Below, one piece after another: positions 33,226 to 43,336 of a stretch of DNA of 64,000 nucleotides. Both the position numbers and the translations under genes were made by a program. Numbering within the stretch: the stretch's first letter is position 1; every line of letters starts with the position of its first letter. Origin of the DNA: Massilia aquatica (lineage in GTDB: Bacteria; Pseudomonadota; Gammaproteobacteria; Burkholderiales; Burkholderiaceae_D); contig NZ_VVIW01000021.1 in assembly GCF_011682045.1 (NCBI RefSeq), forward strand, positions 1-64,000, read 5' to 3'. The notes under the pieces were generated by a model that was not told the origin of the DNA, made no database searches, and worked only from the letters and a program-made list of their open reading frames with translations.

Positions 33226-34038
33226 ATGACCGACATCCACCCTGCCCCATCGTTGCAGCTGCTGTTTCCCTGCGACCCTTTCAACAAGCGCCTTGCCGAC
33301 CAAGCCTATGGCGAAGAATATGACGCCGCGCGCGCAGCCGGATTCGCCTGTTCGCTGTTCTCCTTCGAAGATTTTGAAGCGGGGCAATTCAAGGCGCAAC
33401 CGGCCCTGTCCGCCGGGGTCACCGTGCTGTATCGCGGCTGGATGCTGGCGCCGGATGGCTACGCGCGCTTGCATCAAGCCATCGCCGGGCGTGACTGCGC
33501 AATGCTGACCAGTCCGGCCCAGTACCGCCATTGCCACTACCTGCCCGAGTGGTACGCGCTGTGCGAAGAATTCACGCCGGAAACGGTGATCGTCGCGCGC
33601 GACGCCGACTTCGCCGCCGCGGTGGAAGGCCGCAACTGGCCCGCCTATTTCGTGAAAGACTACGTCAAATCACTGACCACCCAGCGTGGCTCGGTGGCGG
33701 CCACGCCGCAAGAGATTGCGGAGGTGGTCGGCTTGATCGAACGCTACCGGGGTGCGGTCGAGGGCGGCGTATGCATCCGCAAATTTGAACAGTTGCAAGC
33801 CGACAGCGAAGAACGCTATTTCGTGCTGCGCGGACAGGCGTTCGGCCGCGACGGCATGGTGCCTGCGCTGGTGCATGCCCTTGCGCACCGCATCGACAGC
33901 CCGTTTTTCTCGGTTGACGTGGTCGCTTCCAGCGAGGGGATACTGCGGCTGATCGAGCTGGGCGATGGACAGGTATCGGACCGCAAGCAGTGGCCGGTCG
34001 GGCGCTTCATGGCGATGCTGGACAGCAAGCCAGCCTGA
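33226..34038 (+). CDS. ATP-grasp domain protein (R2K type)
   Basis: A 270-aa protein. The N-terminal lobe is PSLQLLFPCDPFNKRLADQAYGEEYDAARAAGF. RGWMLAPDGYARLHQAI and SPAQYRHCHYLPEWYALCEEFTPET follow, then a compact ATP-grasp with FVKDYVKSLTTQRG (nucleotide-binding Lys), CIRKFEQL...EERYFVLRGQAFG and a C-terminal FFSVDVVASSEGILRLIELGDGQVSD carrying the metal-binding acids. R2K-clade ATP-grasp enzymes modify peptides or small molecules and some are linked to conflict systems; the substrate here is unknown. It stands alone on the plus strand. Confidence 0.75.
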   Translation: MTDIHPAPSLQLLFPCDPFNKRLADQAYGEEYDAARAAGFACSLFSFEDFEAGQFKAQPALSAGVTVLYRGWMLAPDGYARLHQAIAGRDCAMLTSPAQYRHCHYLPEWYALCEEFTPETVIVARDADFAAAVEGRNWPAYFVKDYVKSLTTQRGSVAATPQEIAEVVGLIERYRGAVEGGVCIRKFEQLQADSEERYFVLRGQAFGRDGMVPALVHALAHRIDSPFFSVDVVASSEGILRLIELGDGQVSDRKQWPVGRFMAMLDSKPA

Positions 34039-34050
34039 ACGGCGGTGGCG

Positions 34051-34386
34051 TCAAGCGCTGGCGTCAACGCCGATGATGGGCGCCGCGCGGTACAGCTTGA
34101 GGAACTTGAACATCTTCGGCCATTCTTCGCGCGGACGGAAAACCATGGCCACTTCGCGGTTCTCGAGCGCGGACTCGGTCAGCACGACATGGTCGGCCAC
34201 CTGTTTGGCGTTCTCGAATTCCTTGGCGTTGACGATGCAGACGGCCTTGAAGAACGGCCCGGCCAGCCACGCCTCGACTTCGGGCGTGTCCTTGAACTTC
34301 AGATAGCCGGCCAGCGACGCGTGAGCCACGGCCACCATCGCAAAACCGAGCGGCACGTCGTCGCGCACCAGGATATACATCTTCAT
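34051..34386 (-). CDS. Peptidyl-tRNA hydrolase II (Pth2)-like protein
   Basis: A 111-aa protein, MKMYILVRDDVPLGFAMVAVAHASLAGYLKF..., with the beta-alpha-beta start and VAHASL helix of the Pth2 fold, then FFKAVCIVNAKEFENAKQVAD and MVFRPREEWPKMFKFLKLYR. True Pth2 has K-x-A-A-Q-x-x-H in the first helix; here the lysine and glutamine are replaced (MVAVAHAS), so ribosome-rescue activity is doubtful. It may be a DUF2000-like relative. Not in an operon; convergent with the ATP-grasp gene, 12 bp apart. Confidence 0.6.
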   Translation of the reverse strand: MKMYILVRDDVPLGFAMVAVAHASLAGYLKFKDTPEVEAWLAGPFFKAVCIVNAKEFENAKQVADHVVLTESALENREVAMVFRPREEWPKMFKFLKLYRAAPIIGVDASA

Positions 34387-34486
34387 CGTTACGTCTACTC
34401 ACAAAGCGGATTGGAAAGATACTGCCCGCGTCCAGTGTAATCCACAACACCGTGCGTGTTCAGTATCCGCCCCGCTGCGCTGCTGC

Positions 34487-34939
34487 TTACTGCGTGATGT
34501 GCATGTCGAAACGCGCACCGCTGGAAAAGACGCAAGTGCCGGAACCCATTTCGGCGCGCGTCATCGTGTAGTCGCAGCGCACATAGCCGCCCCGGTTGCC
34601 GGACGCGTTGGCCACGCCCTTGGCTGCGCCCGGATCGCGCGTCGCTTCGCCGGAAAACGCTTCGCCGCCGGCCGCGAACGAGAATTCGCCATGACCGCGT
34701 TCAGGATTGCTGATCGTGCCCGAAATGCGGCCCATGCGCGATGCCTCGTCGTTGGACGGATACAGGCGCGCCGTGTAAATCGGGCGAATGGCCGGCGCCG
34801 GCACGATGGCGACACCGCCGCCGTTGTTGTTGTAGTTGCCGTTGCCGCGCGGCGGATATTGATCGATCGGAACGACGTAGCATGCCGACAGCAGGCTCGA
34901 TACAGCTACCAATGCCAGAATATGTTTTGCCTTGACCAT
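34487..34939 (-). CDS. Lipoprotein of unknown function
   Basis: A 150-aa protein whose N-terminus MVKAKHILALVAVSSLLSAC ends in a lipobox (LLSAC, Cys20). After acylation the mature chain starts CYVVPIDQYPPRGNGNYNNNGGG, a flexible Asn/Gly segment. A beta-rich domain follows with ASRMGRISGTISNPERGHGEFSF and a C-terminal YVRCDYTMTRAEMGSGTCVFSSGARFDMHI, whose two cysteines could form a disulfide. The start ATG has AGGAG nine bases upstream; an upstream in-frame start adds eleven residues and spoils the signal. Similar lipoproteins occur widely in Oxalobacteraceae. Confidence 0.75.
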   Translation of the reverse strand: MVKAKHILALVAVSSLLSACYVVPIDQYPPRGNGNYNNNGGGVAIVPAPAIRPIYTARLYPSNDEASRMGRISGTISNPERGHGEFSFAAGGEAFSGEATRDPGAAKGVANASGNRGGYVRCDYTMTRAEMGSGTCVFSSGARFDMHITQ

Positions 34940-35081
34940 GTTACCAATCTCCTGAGTAGAAACGCACTGCAACCCGCCTTTGCAGCGTCATCCATTTTGG
35001 CTAACGCACTGCAAGTTCGAATGAGTCGCAGTATAGGTACTCAAGTTTCAAAAAAGTAAACGCTGCCTCCAGTAGCGTTAT

Positions 35082-35204
35082 CTAATACCAACCGTCAAGA
35101 AACATGCTACCGCCGTCCAGGCCGAGGTGATGGGTGATGCTGCAGGCCGGGTCGTTGTCGCCGTCAATGATGGCGGGGTCGGGCAACCTGTTCGACGCGC
35201 ACAT
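35082..35204 (-). CDS. Possible 40-aa protein, perhaps part of a frameshifted small gene
   Basis: MCASNRLPDPAIIDGDNDPA...GGSMFLDGWY reads like real protein in its last 33 residues. A much stronger ribosome site (AAGGAG, nine bases before ATGAAAGCG) lies about 30 bp upstream but opens the frame MKATCGTERDVRVEQVA, which then stops in PRHH. One base change near the CCCGACCCC run would join the two into a protein of about 50 residues. Either a short gene from the GGAG-preceded ATG at 35204 or a recent frameshift; I cannot decide. Confidence 0.35.
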   Translation of the reverse strand: MCASNRLPDPAIIDGDNDPACSITHHLGLDGGSMFLDGWY

Positions 35205-35858
35205 CGCGCTCCGTGCCGCAGGTCGCTTTCATTGGCCGGCTCCTTTGCGAAACACGGTCGACAGCAGGCTGCAGGCGCCGCATGTTCCCGGATTCCTTTC
35301 ATGTTCACACGGGTGGCGACGCACTTTGCGCACGCACAAACTTTCGCGTCGATACCCTGCTCACATAGCGGAAAAACCGGTCAGGGCGAAAACGCAACAG
35401 TTACTAATAATACTTATTTGGCCCGCTTGCACGTCATTACAATAAGGATTCAGGCCCGTCTTATGCGGCCTTTTCCGGAACGCGGCATGGCTTGCGCCCT
35501 CGCATCCGGACGCATCCGGGTGCGCCGCCCCCGCGAACTGCCAGCCCTGTCATGGACAGCTAAAAATAACAACACGAATTTCTCTAATAGTTAGTTAAGT
35601 TGTAACGAACTTTGCTATTTCGCAAGGAAAGAGTGTATATTCCTAAGAATATAGTTCCGATCATTATTTATTGCTCGGCGACAGCTGTCGCGTGTCGTCC
35701 AGAAACGCCGTTGCGGCGTTAATGGGATGGCCGATATGGCCGCTGCAAGAGTGAAGCGCGCACGCGGGGCTTGACGTCGGCGCCCGCAAGCGCAGGGACA
35801 CTGCAACCGCAGGGCGCACGTTTGTTTTCAAGTTGTAAATTATGCAGGCGTAATTCTG
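35205..35858. other. Long intergenic region upstream of the exopolysaccharide locus
   Basis: About 650 bp, of which 35380-35680 is notably A/T-rich. It holds the strong ribosome site of the small ORF above and, nearer tviB, several short inverted repeats such as CGCCGTTGCGGCG and GGCCGATATGGCC (about 35705-35742). It is probably the control region of the exopolysaccharide operon; no other gene is supported. Confidence 0.45.
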
Positions 35859-35873
35859 TTGTTATAATAACAA
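35840..35873 (+). promoter_or_regulatory. Promoter with palindromic -10 upstream of tviB
   Basis: A consensus -10, TATAAT (35863-35868), sits inside the palindrome TTGTTATAATAACAA (35859-35873). A weak -35-like TTATGC lies 17 bp upstream. A repressor binding the palindrome would block the -10 directly. It lies 27 bp before the tviB ATG. Confidence 0.55.
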
Positions 35874-35899
35874 AATACGTTTTAAACAGGGAATCCGAG

Positions 35900-37192
35900 A
35901 TGGAAGCAGCAGCAAAAGTAGTGGCCGTCGTTGGCCTCGGTTACGTCGGCCTGCCATTGGCTGTCGAATTCGGCAAGAAACGCACGACCATTGGTTTCGA
36001 CCTGTCGACCAGCAAGATCGACAGCTATCAGCGCTTCATCGACCCAACGGGCGAACTGAGCAGTGAAGAGTTGCGCGCCGCGCAGCACCTGAGCGTCAGC
36101 GCCGACCCGGCCGCCATTGCCGGGGCCGACTACATCGTGGTGGCCGTGCCGACTCCGGTCGACAGCGCCCACAATCCCGACTTCACCCCGCTCGCGGGCG
36201 CCAGCAAGACCGTCGGCCTGCATATGAAGAAGGGCGCGATCGTCATTTTCGAGTCGACCGTGTACCCGGGCGCGACCGAGGAAGTCTGCATTCCGATCCT
36301 GGAACAGCATTCGGGTCTGAAGTGGATGCAAGATTTCCACGTCGGCTTCTCGCCGGAGCGCATCAATCCGGGCGACAAGGAGCACACGCTCACCACCATC
36401 CTCAAAGTGGTTTCGGGCGACGACGCCGCCACGCTCGACGACGTGGCCAAGCTGTACGAATCGATCATCACGGCCGGCGTGTACCGCGCCTCGTCGGTCA
36501 AGGTGGCGGAAGCGGCCAAGGTCATCGAGAACACCCAGCGCGACTTGAATATCGCGCTGATGAACGAACTTGCCATCATTTTCGACAAAATCGGCATCGA
36601 TACGCTGGAAGTGCTGAAAGCGGCCGGTACCAAGTGGAACTTCCTGCCGTTCCGCCCGGGCCTGGTGGGCGGGCATTGCATCGGCGTCGATCCGTATTAC
36701 CTGACGCACAAGGCGGAAATGATCGGCTACCACCCGCAGGTGATCCTGGCCGGGCGCCGCATCAACGATGGCATGGCCAAGTTCGTGGCCGAAAAAACCG
36801 TCAAGTCGATGATCGCCGCCGGTTTCAACGTCAAGGGCGCGAAAGTCAACGTGATCGGCCTGACCTTCAAGGAAAACTGCCCGGACCTGCGTAATTCGAA
36901 AGTGGCCGACATCATCACCGAACTGGCCACCTACGGCGTGCAGGTGCACGTGCACGATCCGGTGGCCGACGCCGCCGAAGCCATGCACGAGTACGGCGTC
37001 AAGCTCGACAGCTGGGAAGACTTGCCGCAGGCCGACGCCATCATCGCGGCCGTGTCGCACAAAGAATTGCTGGCGCGCCCGCTGTCCGACCTCCAGGCCA
37101 AGCTGAACAAGGGCGGCTGCTTCATGGATGTCAAATCGCTGTTCGACCAGGACGCCTTGCGCGCCGCCGGTTTTTCCGTCTGGCGCCTGTAG
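35900..37192 (+). CDS. tviB: UDP-N-acetyl-hexosamine 6-dehydrogenase (TviB/WbpO type)
   Basis: Oxidises UDP-GlcNAc (or UDP-GalNAc) twice to the uronic acid for exopolysaccharide synthesis. The 430-aa protein has an N-terminal Rossmann NAD site, VVAVVGLGYVGLPLAVEFGK (about 8-27). The middle helical domain carries EAAKVIENTQRDLNIALMNE, the catalytic Cys is in FRPGLVGGHCIGVDPYYL, and the C-terminal UDP-binding domain shows GLTFKENCPDLRNSKVADI. The pattern fits the TviB/WbpO/VipA branch rather than UDP-glucose dehydrogenase. First gene of the exopolysaccharide operon; a small hairpin separates it from tviC. Confidence 0.9.
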   Translation: MEAAAKVVAVVGLGYVGLPLAVEFGKKRTTIGFDLSTSKIDSYQRFIDPTGELSSEELRAAQHLSVSADPAAIAGADYIVVAVPTPVDSAHNPDFTPLAGASKTVGLHMKKGAIVIFESTVYPGATEEVCIPILEQHSGLKWMQDFHVGFSPERINPGDKEHTLTTILKVVSGDDAATLDDVAKLYESIITAGVYRASSVKVAEAAKVIENTQRDLNIALMNELAIIFDKIGIDTLEVLKAAGTKWNFLPFRPGLVGGHCIGVDPYYLTHKAEMIGYHPQVILAGRRINDGMAKFVAEKTVKSMIAAGFNVKGAKVNVIGLTFKENCPDLRNSKVADIITELATYGVQVHVHDPVADAAEAMHEYGVKLDSWEDLPQADAIIAAVSHKELLARPLSDLQAKLNKGGCFMDVKSLFDQDALRAAGFSVWRL

Positions 37193-37201
37193 GGGCCGTT
37201 G

Positions 37202-37223
37202 GGAAGCGCCCGCTGGCGCTTCC
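37202..37223 (+). terminator. Hairpin between tviB and tviC
   Basis: GGAAGCGCC (37202-37210), loop CGCT, GGCGCTTCC (37215-37223): a perfect 9-bp stem followed only by TTGTATG. Without a proper T-tract it is more likely an attenuator or mRNA-stability element than a full terminator. Confidence 0.5.
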
Positions 37224-37258
37224 TTGTATGCAGCATGAATAAGAAACTGGAGTCTGCC

Positions 37259-38296
<1,038 letters not shown>

Positions 38297-38364
38297 AAGC
38301 GCTGCGGCGGATGCACAACGGTGCCTGCCACGCAACGCCACTTATCCTGTCCAGGGGTGGAAAA

Positions 38365-39771
38365 ATGCTTCGGATTTCTAATCACTATGTCTCACGGGTT
38401 GTGTTCGTGCTGCTGTTTGTCGAGGTGCTGATCCTGATCGGTTCGGCATACGCGGGCGCGGCGCTGCGCGTTTATGAAGACGGCAAGACCTCGCTGCCGC
38501 CGCACCTGGATAATTTCCTGATTTCGGCGATCGCCTACGCCATCGCCATCGTGTTCAGCATGAGCGCGCTCGGCATGTACCAGTTGAACCTGACCGAAGG
38601 CTTGCGCAATCCCTTCTTCCAGAAGCTGCTGCCCTCGTTCGCGATGGGCTTTTGCATCCTGACACTGCTGTTCTACGTGGTGCCGAACCTGTATTTCGGG
38701 CGCGGCATCATGCTGCTGGTATTCATGATCGGGGCCGCAGGCATCTTTGTGGCGCGCACGATTTTCCTCAAGACATCGGAAGCGCGCAAGTTCGAATCGC
38801 GCATCCTGTTCGTCGGCGGCGGCGCCCTGGCCAATGAATGCCGCGAACTGGCCAACCGCGACCAGGTCTACCACCGCTACGAAATCGCCGGCTTCATCGC
38901 CATGCAGTCCGAAGATTCGCGCGTGCCGGCCTCGGCCCTGCTGGAAGTGCGCGGCGGCGAATCGCTGCTGACCCTGGCGCGCCGCCATGATGTGGAAGAA
39001 ATCGTGGTGTCGGTGGAAAACCGCCGCGGCGGCGCTTTCCCGATCAAGGATTTGCTCGAGTGCAAACTGCACGGCGTGAAAGTGATCGACGCCGCCACCT
39101 TTTTCGAGCGCGAAACCAGCCAGATCCGGGTCGATTCGCTGCAGCCGAGCTGGCTGGTGTTCGGCGGCGGCTTCGACCAGAGCTTCATCCGCATTTTCGT
39201 CAAGCGCACCTTCGACCTGGTGGTCAGCGGTACCTTGCTGCTGGTCTCGCTGCCGGTGATGTTCCTGACCGCGCTGGCGATCTACATCGAAGACCGCGCC
39301 CCGATTTTTTACCAGCAGGAACGGGTCGGCACGCATGGCCAGACCTTCAAGGTGCTCAAGTTCCGCAGCATGTTCAACGACGCCGAAAAGGGCGGCAAGC
39401 CGCAATGGGCGGCCCAGAACGATCCGCGCGTCACGCGCGTGGGCAACTTTATCCGCAAATGCCGCATCGACGAGTTGCCGCAGATCCTCAACGTGTTCAA
39501 GGGCGAGATGAGTTTCGTCGGTCCGCGCCCTGAGCGGCCGTACTTTGTGGAACAGTTGAACGAGCAGGTTCCCTACTACAACGTACGCCACAGCATCAAG
39601 CCCGGCATCACCGGCTGGGCCCAGGTACGCTACGGTTACGGCGCCTCGGTCGATGACGCGGTGCAAAAGCTCCAGTATGATCTGTATTATGTGAAAAACA
39701 ACAGCCTGTTCCTCGACCTGCTGATCCTGATCGACACCCTCAAGGTGGTCATGGGCAGTCACGGACGTTGA
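38365..39771 (+). CDS. XrtA/PEP-CTERM system sugar-phosphate transferase (TIGR03013 type)
   Basis: Membrane initiating enzyme that transfers a sugar-1-phosphate to undecaprenyl phosphate. The 468-aa protein has four N-terminal membrane helices (about 10-130), a cytoplasmic Rossmann-like region (RILFVGGGALANECRELANR), then the bacterial sugar transferase domain. That domain consists of a membrane helix (KRTFDLVVSGTLLLVSLPVM) and ERVGTHGQTFKVLKFRSMF, CRIDELPQILNVFKGEMSFVGPRPE and GWAQVRYGYGAS. The pattern is that of the EpsB-like enzymes of exosortase-A loci. It lies between tviC and prsK, all co-directional. Confidence 0.9.
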   Translation: MLRISNHYVSRVVFVLLFVEVLILIGSAYAGAALRVYEDGKTSLPPHLDNFLISAIAYAIAIVFSMSALGMYQLNLTEGLRNPFFQKLLPSFAMGFCILTLLFYVVPNLYFGRGIMLLVFMIGAAGIFVARTIFLKTSEARKFESRILFVGGGALANECRELANRDQVYHRYEIAGFIAMQSEDSRVPASALLEVRGGESLLTLARRHDVEEIVVSVENRRGGAFPIKDLLECKLHGVKVIDAATFFERETSQIRVDSLQPSWLVFGGGFDQSFIRIFVKRTFDLVVSGTLLLVSLPVMFLTALAIYIEDRAPIFYQQERVGTHGQTFKVLKFRSMFNDAEKGGKPQWAAQNDPRVTRVGNFIRKCRIDELPQILNVFKGEMSFVGPRPERPYFVEQLNEQVPYYNVRHSIKPGITGWAQVRYGYGASVDDAVQKLQYDLYYVKNNSLFLDLLILIDTLKVVMGSHGR

Positions 39772-39870
39772 CCGCTGCCTGCACCCTGGGCCCCCCTTGG
39801 GGCGGGCGCCGGCCTCGCCCGGCGTTTTGCTCCACACCGTGATCCACACCGGAAAGACAAGCGCATAGGA

Positions 39871-41946
39871 ATGCTGAGCAATATCGCCACCCTGAGCTAT
39901 TCAATCGCCGCGCTCGCGTTTGCGCTGCTCGGCGTCGTCCTGCTGACGCGCTGGCGCAGCCGCCAGCATGCGACCGTGCTGGCCTGCGCCTGCGCGCTGA
40001 CCATGCTGTGGGGGGGCGCACTGGCGGCCCAGGCCTGGGGCGTGCTGGCCCACATCTGGATCGGCGAACTGCTGGAAGTGGCGCGCAATGGCGCCTGGAC
40101 CGTGGTGCTGCTGTCGCTGCTGGGCCACTTCGAAGGCACCAGCTGGCGCCAGCTGCGCCGCACCCCGGCCCTGCCCGCCATCGCCCTGCTCTACCTGCTG
40201 GTGCTGGGCGACAAGATCTTAAGCGAATTCATGCCGGCCGTGCTGGGCCAGCAAAGCGGCATCGTGGGCGTGATGGCGCGCATTGGCATGGCCGTGCTCG
40301 GCATGCTGCTGGTCGAACAGTTGTACCGCAACAAGCCGGTGCAGGAACGCTGGGCCATCAAGTTCGCCTGCCTCGGCATCGGCGGCATCTTCGTCTTCGA
40401 TTTCTATTTGTACAGCAACGCCCTGCTGATGCGCCAGATCAATCCCGAAATCTGGTCCGCGCGCGGCGTGGTCAACGCCCTCACCGCGCCCCTGATCGCG
40501 GTGTCGGTGGCGCGCAGCGCATCGTGGTCCTCGCACATCGCGGTGTCGCGCCGCCTGCTGTTCCATTCGGCCGCCCTGTTCGGCTCGGCCGCCTACCTGC
40601 TGGCCATGGGCGCGGCCGGCTATTATCTGCGCTATTTCGGCGGCCAGTGGGGCTCGCTGATGCAGATGGCCTTCCTGTTCGGGGCCCTGGTGCTGCTCGC
40701 CGGCATTTTGTTCTCGGGCACCTTCCGTTCCTGGCTGAAGGTGTTCATCAGCAAGCATTTCTACAGCTACAACTACGACTACCGCGAAGAATGGCTGCGC
40801 TTTACCCGCACCCTGTCGGAAGCCGGCCCCAACCTGGGCGAGCGTACCCTGCAAGCGGTGGGGGAACTGGTCGAAAGTTCCGGCGGCATGCTGTGGATCC
40901 GGCGCGAAGCGGGCCTGTGCGAACCGGTGGCCAACTGGCACATGCCGGAACTGGCCCCGTCCGAGCCGGACGAGTCGGCCTTCTGCCGCTTTCTGGAATC
41001 GCGCCAGTGGGTGGTCGACCTGCAGGAATTCACCAAGGACCCGGACAAGTACGAAGGCCTGGTGCTGCCCGACTGGCTGGGTAAATTTCCGCGCGGGCGC
41101 CTGGTAGTGCCGCTGATGCTGCAGGGCCGTCTGTTCGGCTTCATGCTGCTGTTGCAGCCGCGCAGCGCCATTACCCTGAACTGGGAAGTAATCGACCTGC
41201 TCAAGATTGCCGGCAGCCAGGCAGCCAGCTACCTGGCCCAGCACGAAGCGGCCAGCGCCCTGATGCTGGCGCGCCAGTTCGAATCGTTCAACCGCATGTC
41301 CACCTTCGTGGTGCACGACCTGAAAAACCTGGTGTCGCAACTGGGTTTGCTGATTCCCAACGCCGAAAAGCACAAGGACAACCCCGAATTCCAGCGCGAC
41401 ATGCTCGAAACGGTGACCCTGTCGGTGCAAAAGATGCGCCTGATGCTGCAAAAGCTCAGCCGCAGCGCCTCGCAGGAACGCCCGGCTCCGCTCTCAATCG
41501 AAAAGCTGCTGGTCCAGGCGGTGGCCAACAAGGCCGCCTTCGAGCCGCGTCCGCTGCTGACGGTGACCGAAGCGCGCCTGCGCGTGGTGGCCGACTGGGA
41601 ACGGCTGGAACGGGTAGTGGGCCACCTGATCCAGAACGCCATCGAAGCCACGCCCAAGGAAGGCCAGGTGGCAATCACGCTCAGCCGTGCGGATGATTCG
41701 GTTATCATCGAGATCCGCGACACCGGCGAAGGCATGAGCGAAGAATTCATCCGCGAGCGCCTGTACAAACCGTTCGAATCGACCAAATCGGCCGGCATGG
41801 GGATTGGCGCTTTCGAGAGCCGTGAATACATTCACGAGCTGGGCGGCAAGCTGGCGGTCAGCAGCACGCCGCCGCAAGGCACCACCTTCAGAATCACCCT
41901 GCCCCTGTGCCAGCAGGACACTCAAACTGTCGATAAAGCCGCATGA
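39871..41946 (+). CDS. prsK: XrtA/PEP-CTERM system histidine kinase PrsK
   Basis: A 691-aa membrane sensor kinase. The N-terminal part has about eight membrane helices (1-295), followed by a GAF-like domain (about 310-450, ESSGGMLWIRREAG) and a kinase core. The phospho-acceptor is H482 in FVVHDLKNLVSQLGL, a DHp form peculiar to this family. The ATPase has NAIEATPKEGQVAITL (N box), IEIRDTGEGM (G1) and SAGMGIGAFESREYI (G2). Its partner is PrsR, whose GTG starts 16 bp downstream. Together they control exopolysaccharide and PEP-CTERM protein genes. Confidence 0.93.
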   Translation: MLSNIATLSYSIAALAFALLGVVLLTRWRSRQHATVLACACALTMLWGGALAAQAWGVLAHIWIGELLEVARNGAWTVVLLSLLGHFEGTSWRQLRRTPALPAIALLYLLVLGDKILSEFMPAVLGQQSGIVGVMARIGMAVLGMLLVEQLYRNKPVQERWAIKFACLGIGGIFVFDFYLYSNALLMRQINPEIWSARGVVNALTAPLIAVSVARSASWSSHIAVSRRLLFHSAALFGSAAYLLAMGAAGYYLRYFGGQWGSLMQMAFLFGALVLLAGILFSGTFRSWLKVFISKHFYSYNYDYREEWLRFTRTLSEAGPNLGERTLQAVGELVESSGGMLWIRREAGLCEPVANWHMPELAPSEPDESAFCRFLESRQWVVDLQEFTKDPDKYEGLVLPDWLGKFPRGRLVVPLMLQGRLFGFMLLLQPRSAITLNWEVIDLLKIAGSQAASYLAQHEAASALMLARQFESFNRMSTFVVHDLKNLVSQLGLLIPNAEKHKDNPEFQRDMLETVTLSVQKMRLMLQKLSRSASQERPAPLSIEKLLVQAVANKAAFEPRPLLTVTEARLRVVADWERLERVVGHLIQNAIEATPKEGQVAITLSRADDSVIIEIRDTGEGMSEEFIRERLYKPFESTKSAGMGIGAFESREYIHELGGKLAVSSTPPQGTTFRITLPLCQQDTQTVDKAA

Positions 41947-41962
41947 CGGCCAGAGGATCGCT

Positions 41963-43336
41963 GTGACCCAAAATAAAATGAAGATGCTGATCATCGAAGA
42001 CGACCCCGGCCTGCAAAAGCAGCTGCGCTGGTGCTTCGATGCCTACGAGGTGGTGGTGGCGGGCGACCGCGACGCCGCGCTGGCGCAAGTGCGGCGCCAC
42101 GAGCCGGCGGTGGTGACCATGGACCTGGGCTTGCCGCCCGACCCGGACGGCGCCACCGAAGGGCTGGCCACCCTGCGCCAGATCCTGGCGCTGGCGCCCG
42201 ACACCAAAGTCATCGTCCTGACCGGGAACCAGAACCACGCGCACGCGGTCGAAGCGATTGGGCTGGGGGCGTACGACTTCCACCAGAAACCGTTCGACCC
42301 CGAAATGCTGGGGCTGGTGGTGCAGCGCGCCTTCTATCTGCACGCCTTGCAGCAGGAAAACCGCCGCATGCGCCAATCGCAGGTCGACTCGCCCCTGAGT
42401 GGCGTGATCAGCCGCGACGCCGGCATGCAGCGCGTGTGCCGCAATATCGAAAAAGTGGCGCCGACCTCGGCCTCCGTCATGGTGCTGGGCGAAAGCGGCA
42501 CCGGCAAGGAAGTGCTGGCGCGCGCGCTGCACCAGTTGAGTCCGCGCGCCAACCAGCGCTTCATGGCGATCAACTGCGCGGCGATTCCCGAGAACCTGCT
42601 CGAAAGCGAATTGTTCGGCTACGAAAAAGGCGCGTTCACGGGCGCGGCCAAGCAGACCAAGGGCAAAGTGGAACTGGCGCATGGCGGCACCTTCTTCCTC
42701 GATGAAGTGGGCGACTTGCCAATGTCGCTGCAAGCCAAACTGCTGCGCTTTTTGCAGGAGCGCGTGATCGAGCGCGTGGGCGGGCATGAAGAGATTGCGG
42801 TCGATGTGCGGATTGTCTGCGCGACGCACCAGAATCTGAAGGCGCTGTCGGCCAGCGGGCGCTTCCGCGAGGATTTGTATTACCGCTTGTCGGAAATCGT
42901 GGTCACCATTCCGCCGCTGCGCGACCGGGTCGGCGACGCGGCCTTGCTGGCGCACCATTTCAAGAACAAGTTCTGCGCGCAGGAATCGCGCCCGACCTTG
43001 CATTTCAGCCAGGAAGCGATTGGCGTGATCGAAAGCTATCCGTGGCCGGGCAATGTGCGCGAGATGGAAAACTGCATCAAGCGCGCCATCATCATGGCGG
43101 ACGGGCCGCAGATCACGGCGGACGATCTGGGCTTGTCGGCCTCGGCGGAACCGGAACAGCCGATCAACCTGCGCCAGGTGCGCGACGAAGCCGAGTATGC
43201 GGCCATCGTCAAGGCGCTGGCGCGGGTCGATGGGAACATTGTGCGGGCGGCGGAGTTGCTGGGGATTAGCCGGCCGACCTTGTACGACCTGATGGGCCGG
43301 CATGCGATCAAGTCGGCGGCGGCTGGCGGCGCTTAA
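41963..43336 (+). CDS. prsR: XrtA/PEP-CTERM system sigma-54 response regulator PrsR
   Basis: A 457-aa NtrC-type activator. The receiver domain (1-125) has D54 in TMDLGLPPDPDG. The sigma-54 interaction AAA domain (about 145-380) has Walker A GESGTGKE, the GAFTGA loop in YEKGAFTGAAKQTKG, and FFLDEVGDLP. The C-terminal Fis-type helix-turn-helix is VDGNIVRAAELLGISRPTLYDLM. Start GTG at 41963 with GAGGA five bases upstream; an ATG five codons later is possible. Regulated genes should carry -24/-12 promoters; none is certain in this window. Confidence 0.93.
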   Translation: MTQNKMKMLIIEDDPGLQKQLRWCFDAYEVVVAGDRDAALAQVRRHEPAVVTMDLGLPPDPDGATEGLATLRQILALAPDTKVIVLTGNQNHAHAVEAIGLGAYDFHQKPFDPEMLGLVVQRAFYLHALQQENRRMRQSQVDSPLSGVISRDAGMQRVCRNIEKVAPTSASVMVLGESGTGKEVLARALHQLSPRANQRFMAINCAAIPENLLESELFGYEKGAFTGAAKQTKGKVELAHGGTFFLDEVGDLPMSLQAKLLRFLQERVIERVGGHEEIAVDVRIVCATHQNLKALSASGRFREDLYYRLSEIVVTIPPLRDRVGDAALLAHHFKNKFCAQESRPTLHFSQEAIGVIESYPWPGNVREMENCIKRAIIMADGPQITADDLGLSASAEPEQPINLRQVRDEAEYAAIVKALARVDGNIVRAAELLGISRPTLYDLMGRHAIKSAAAGGA

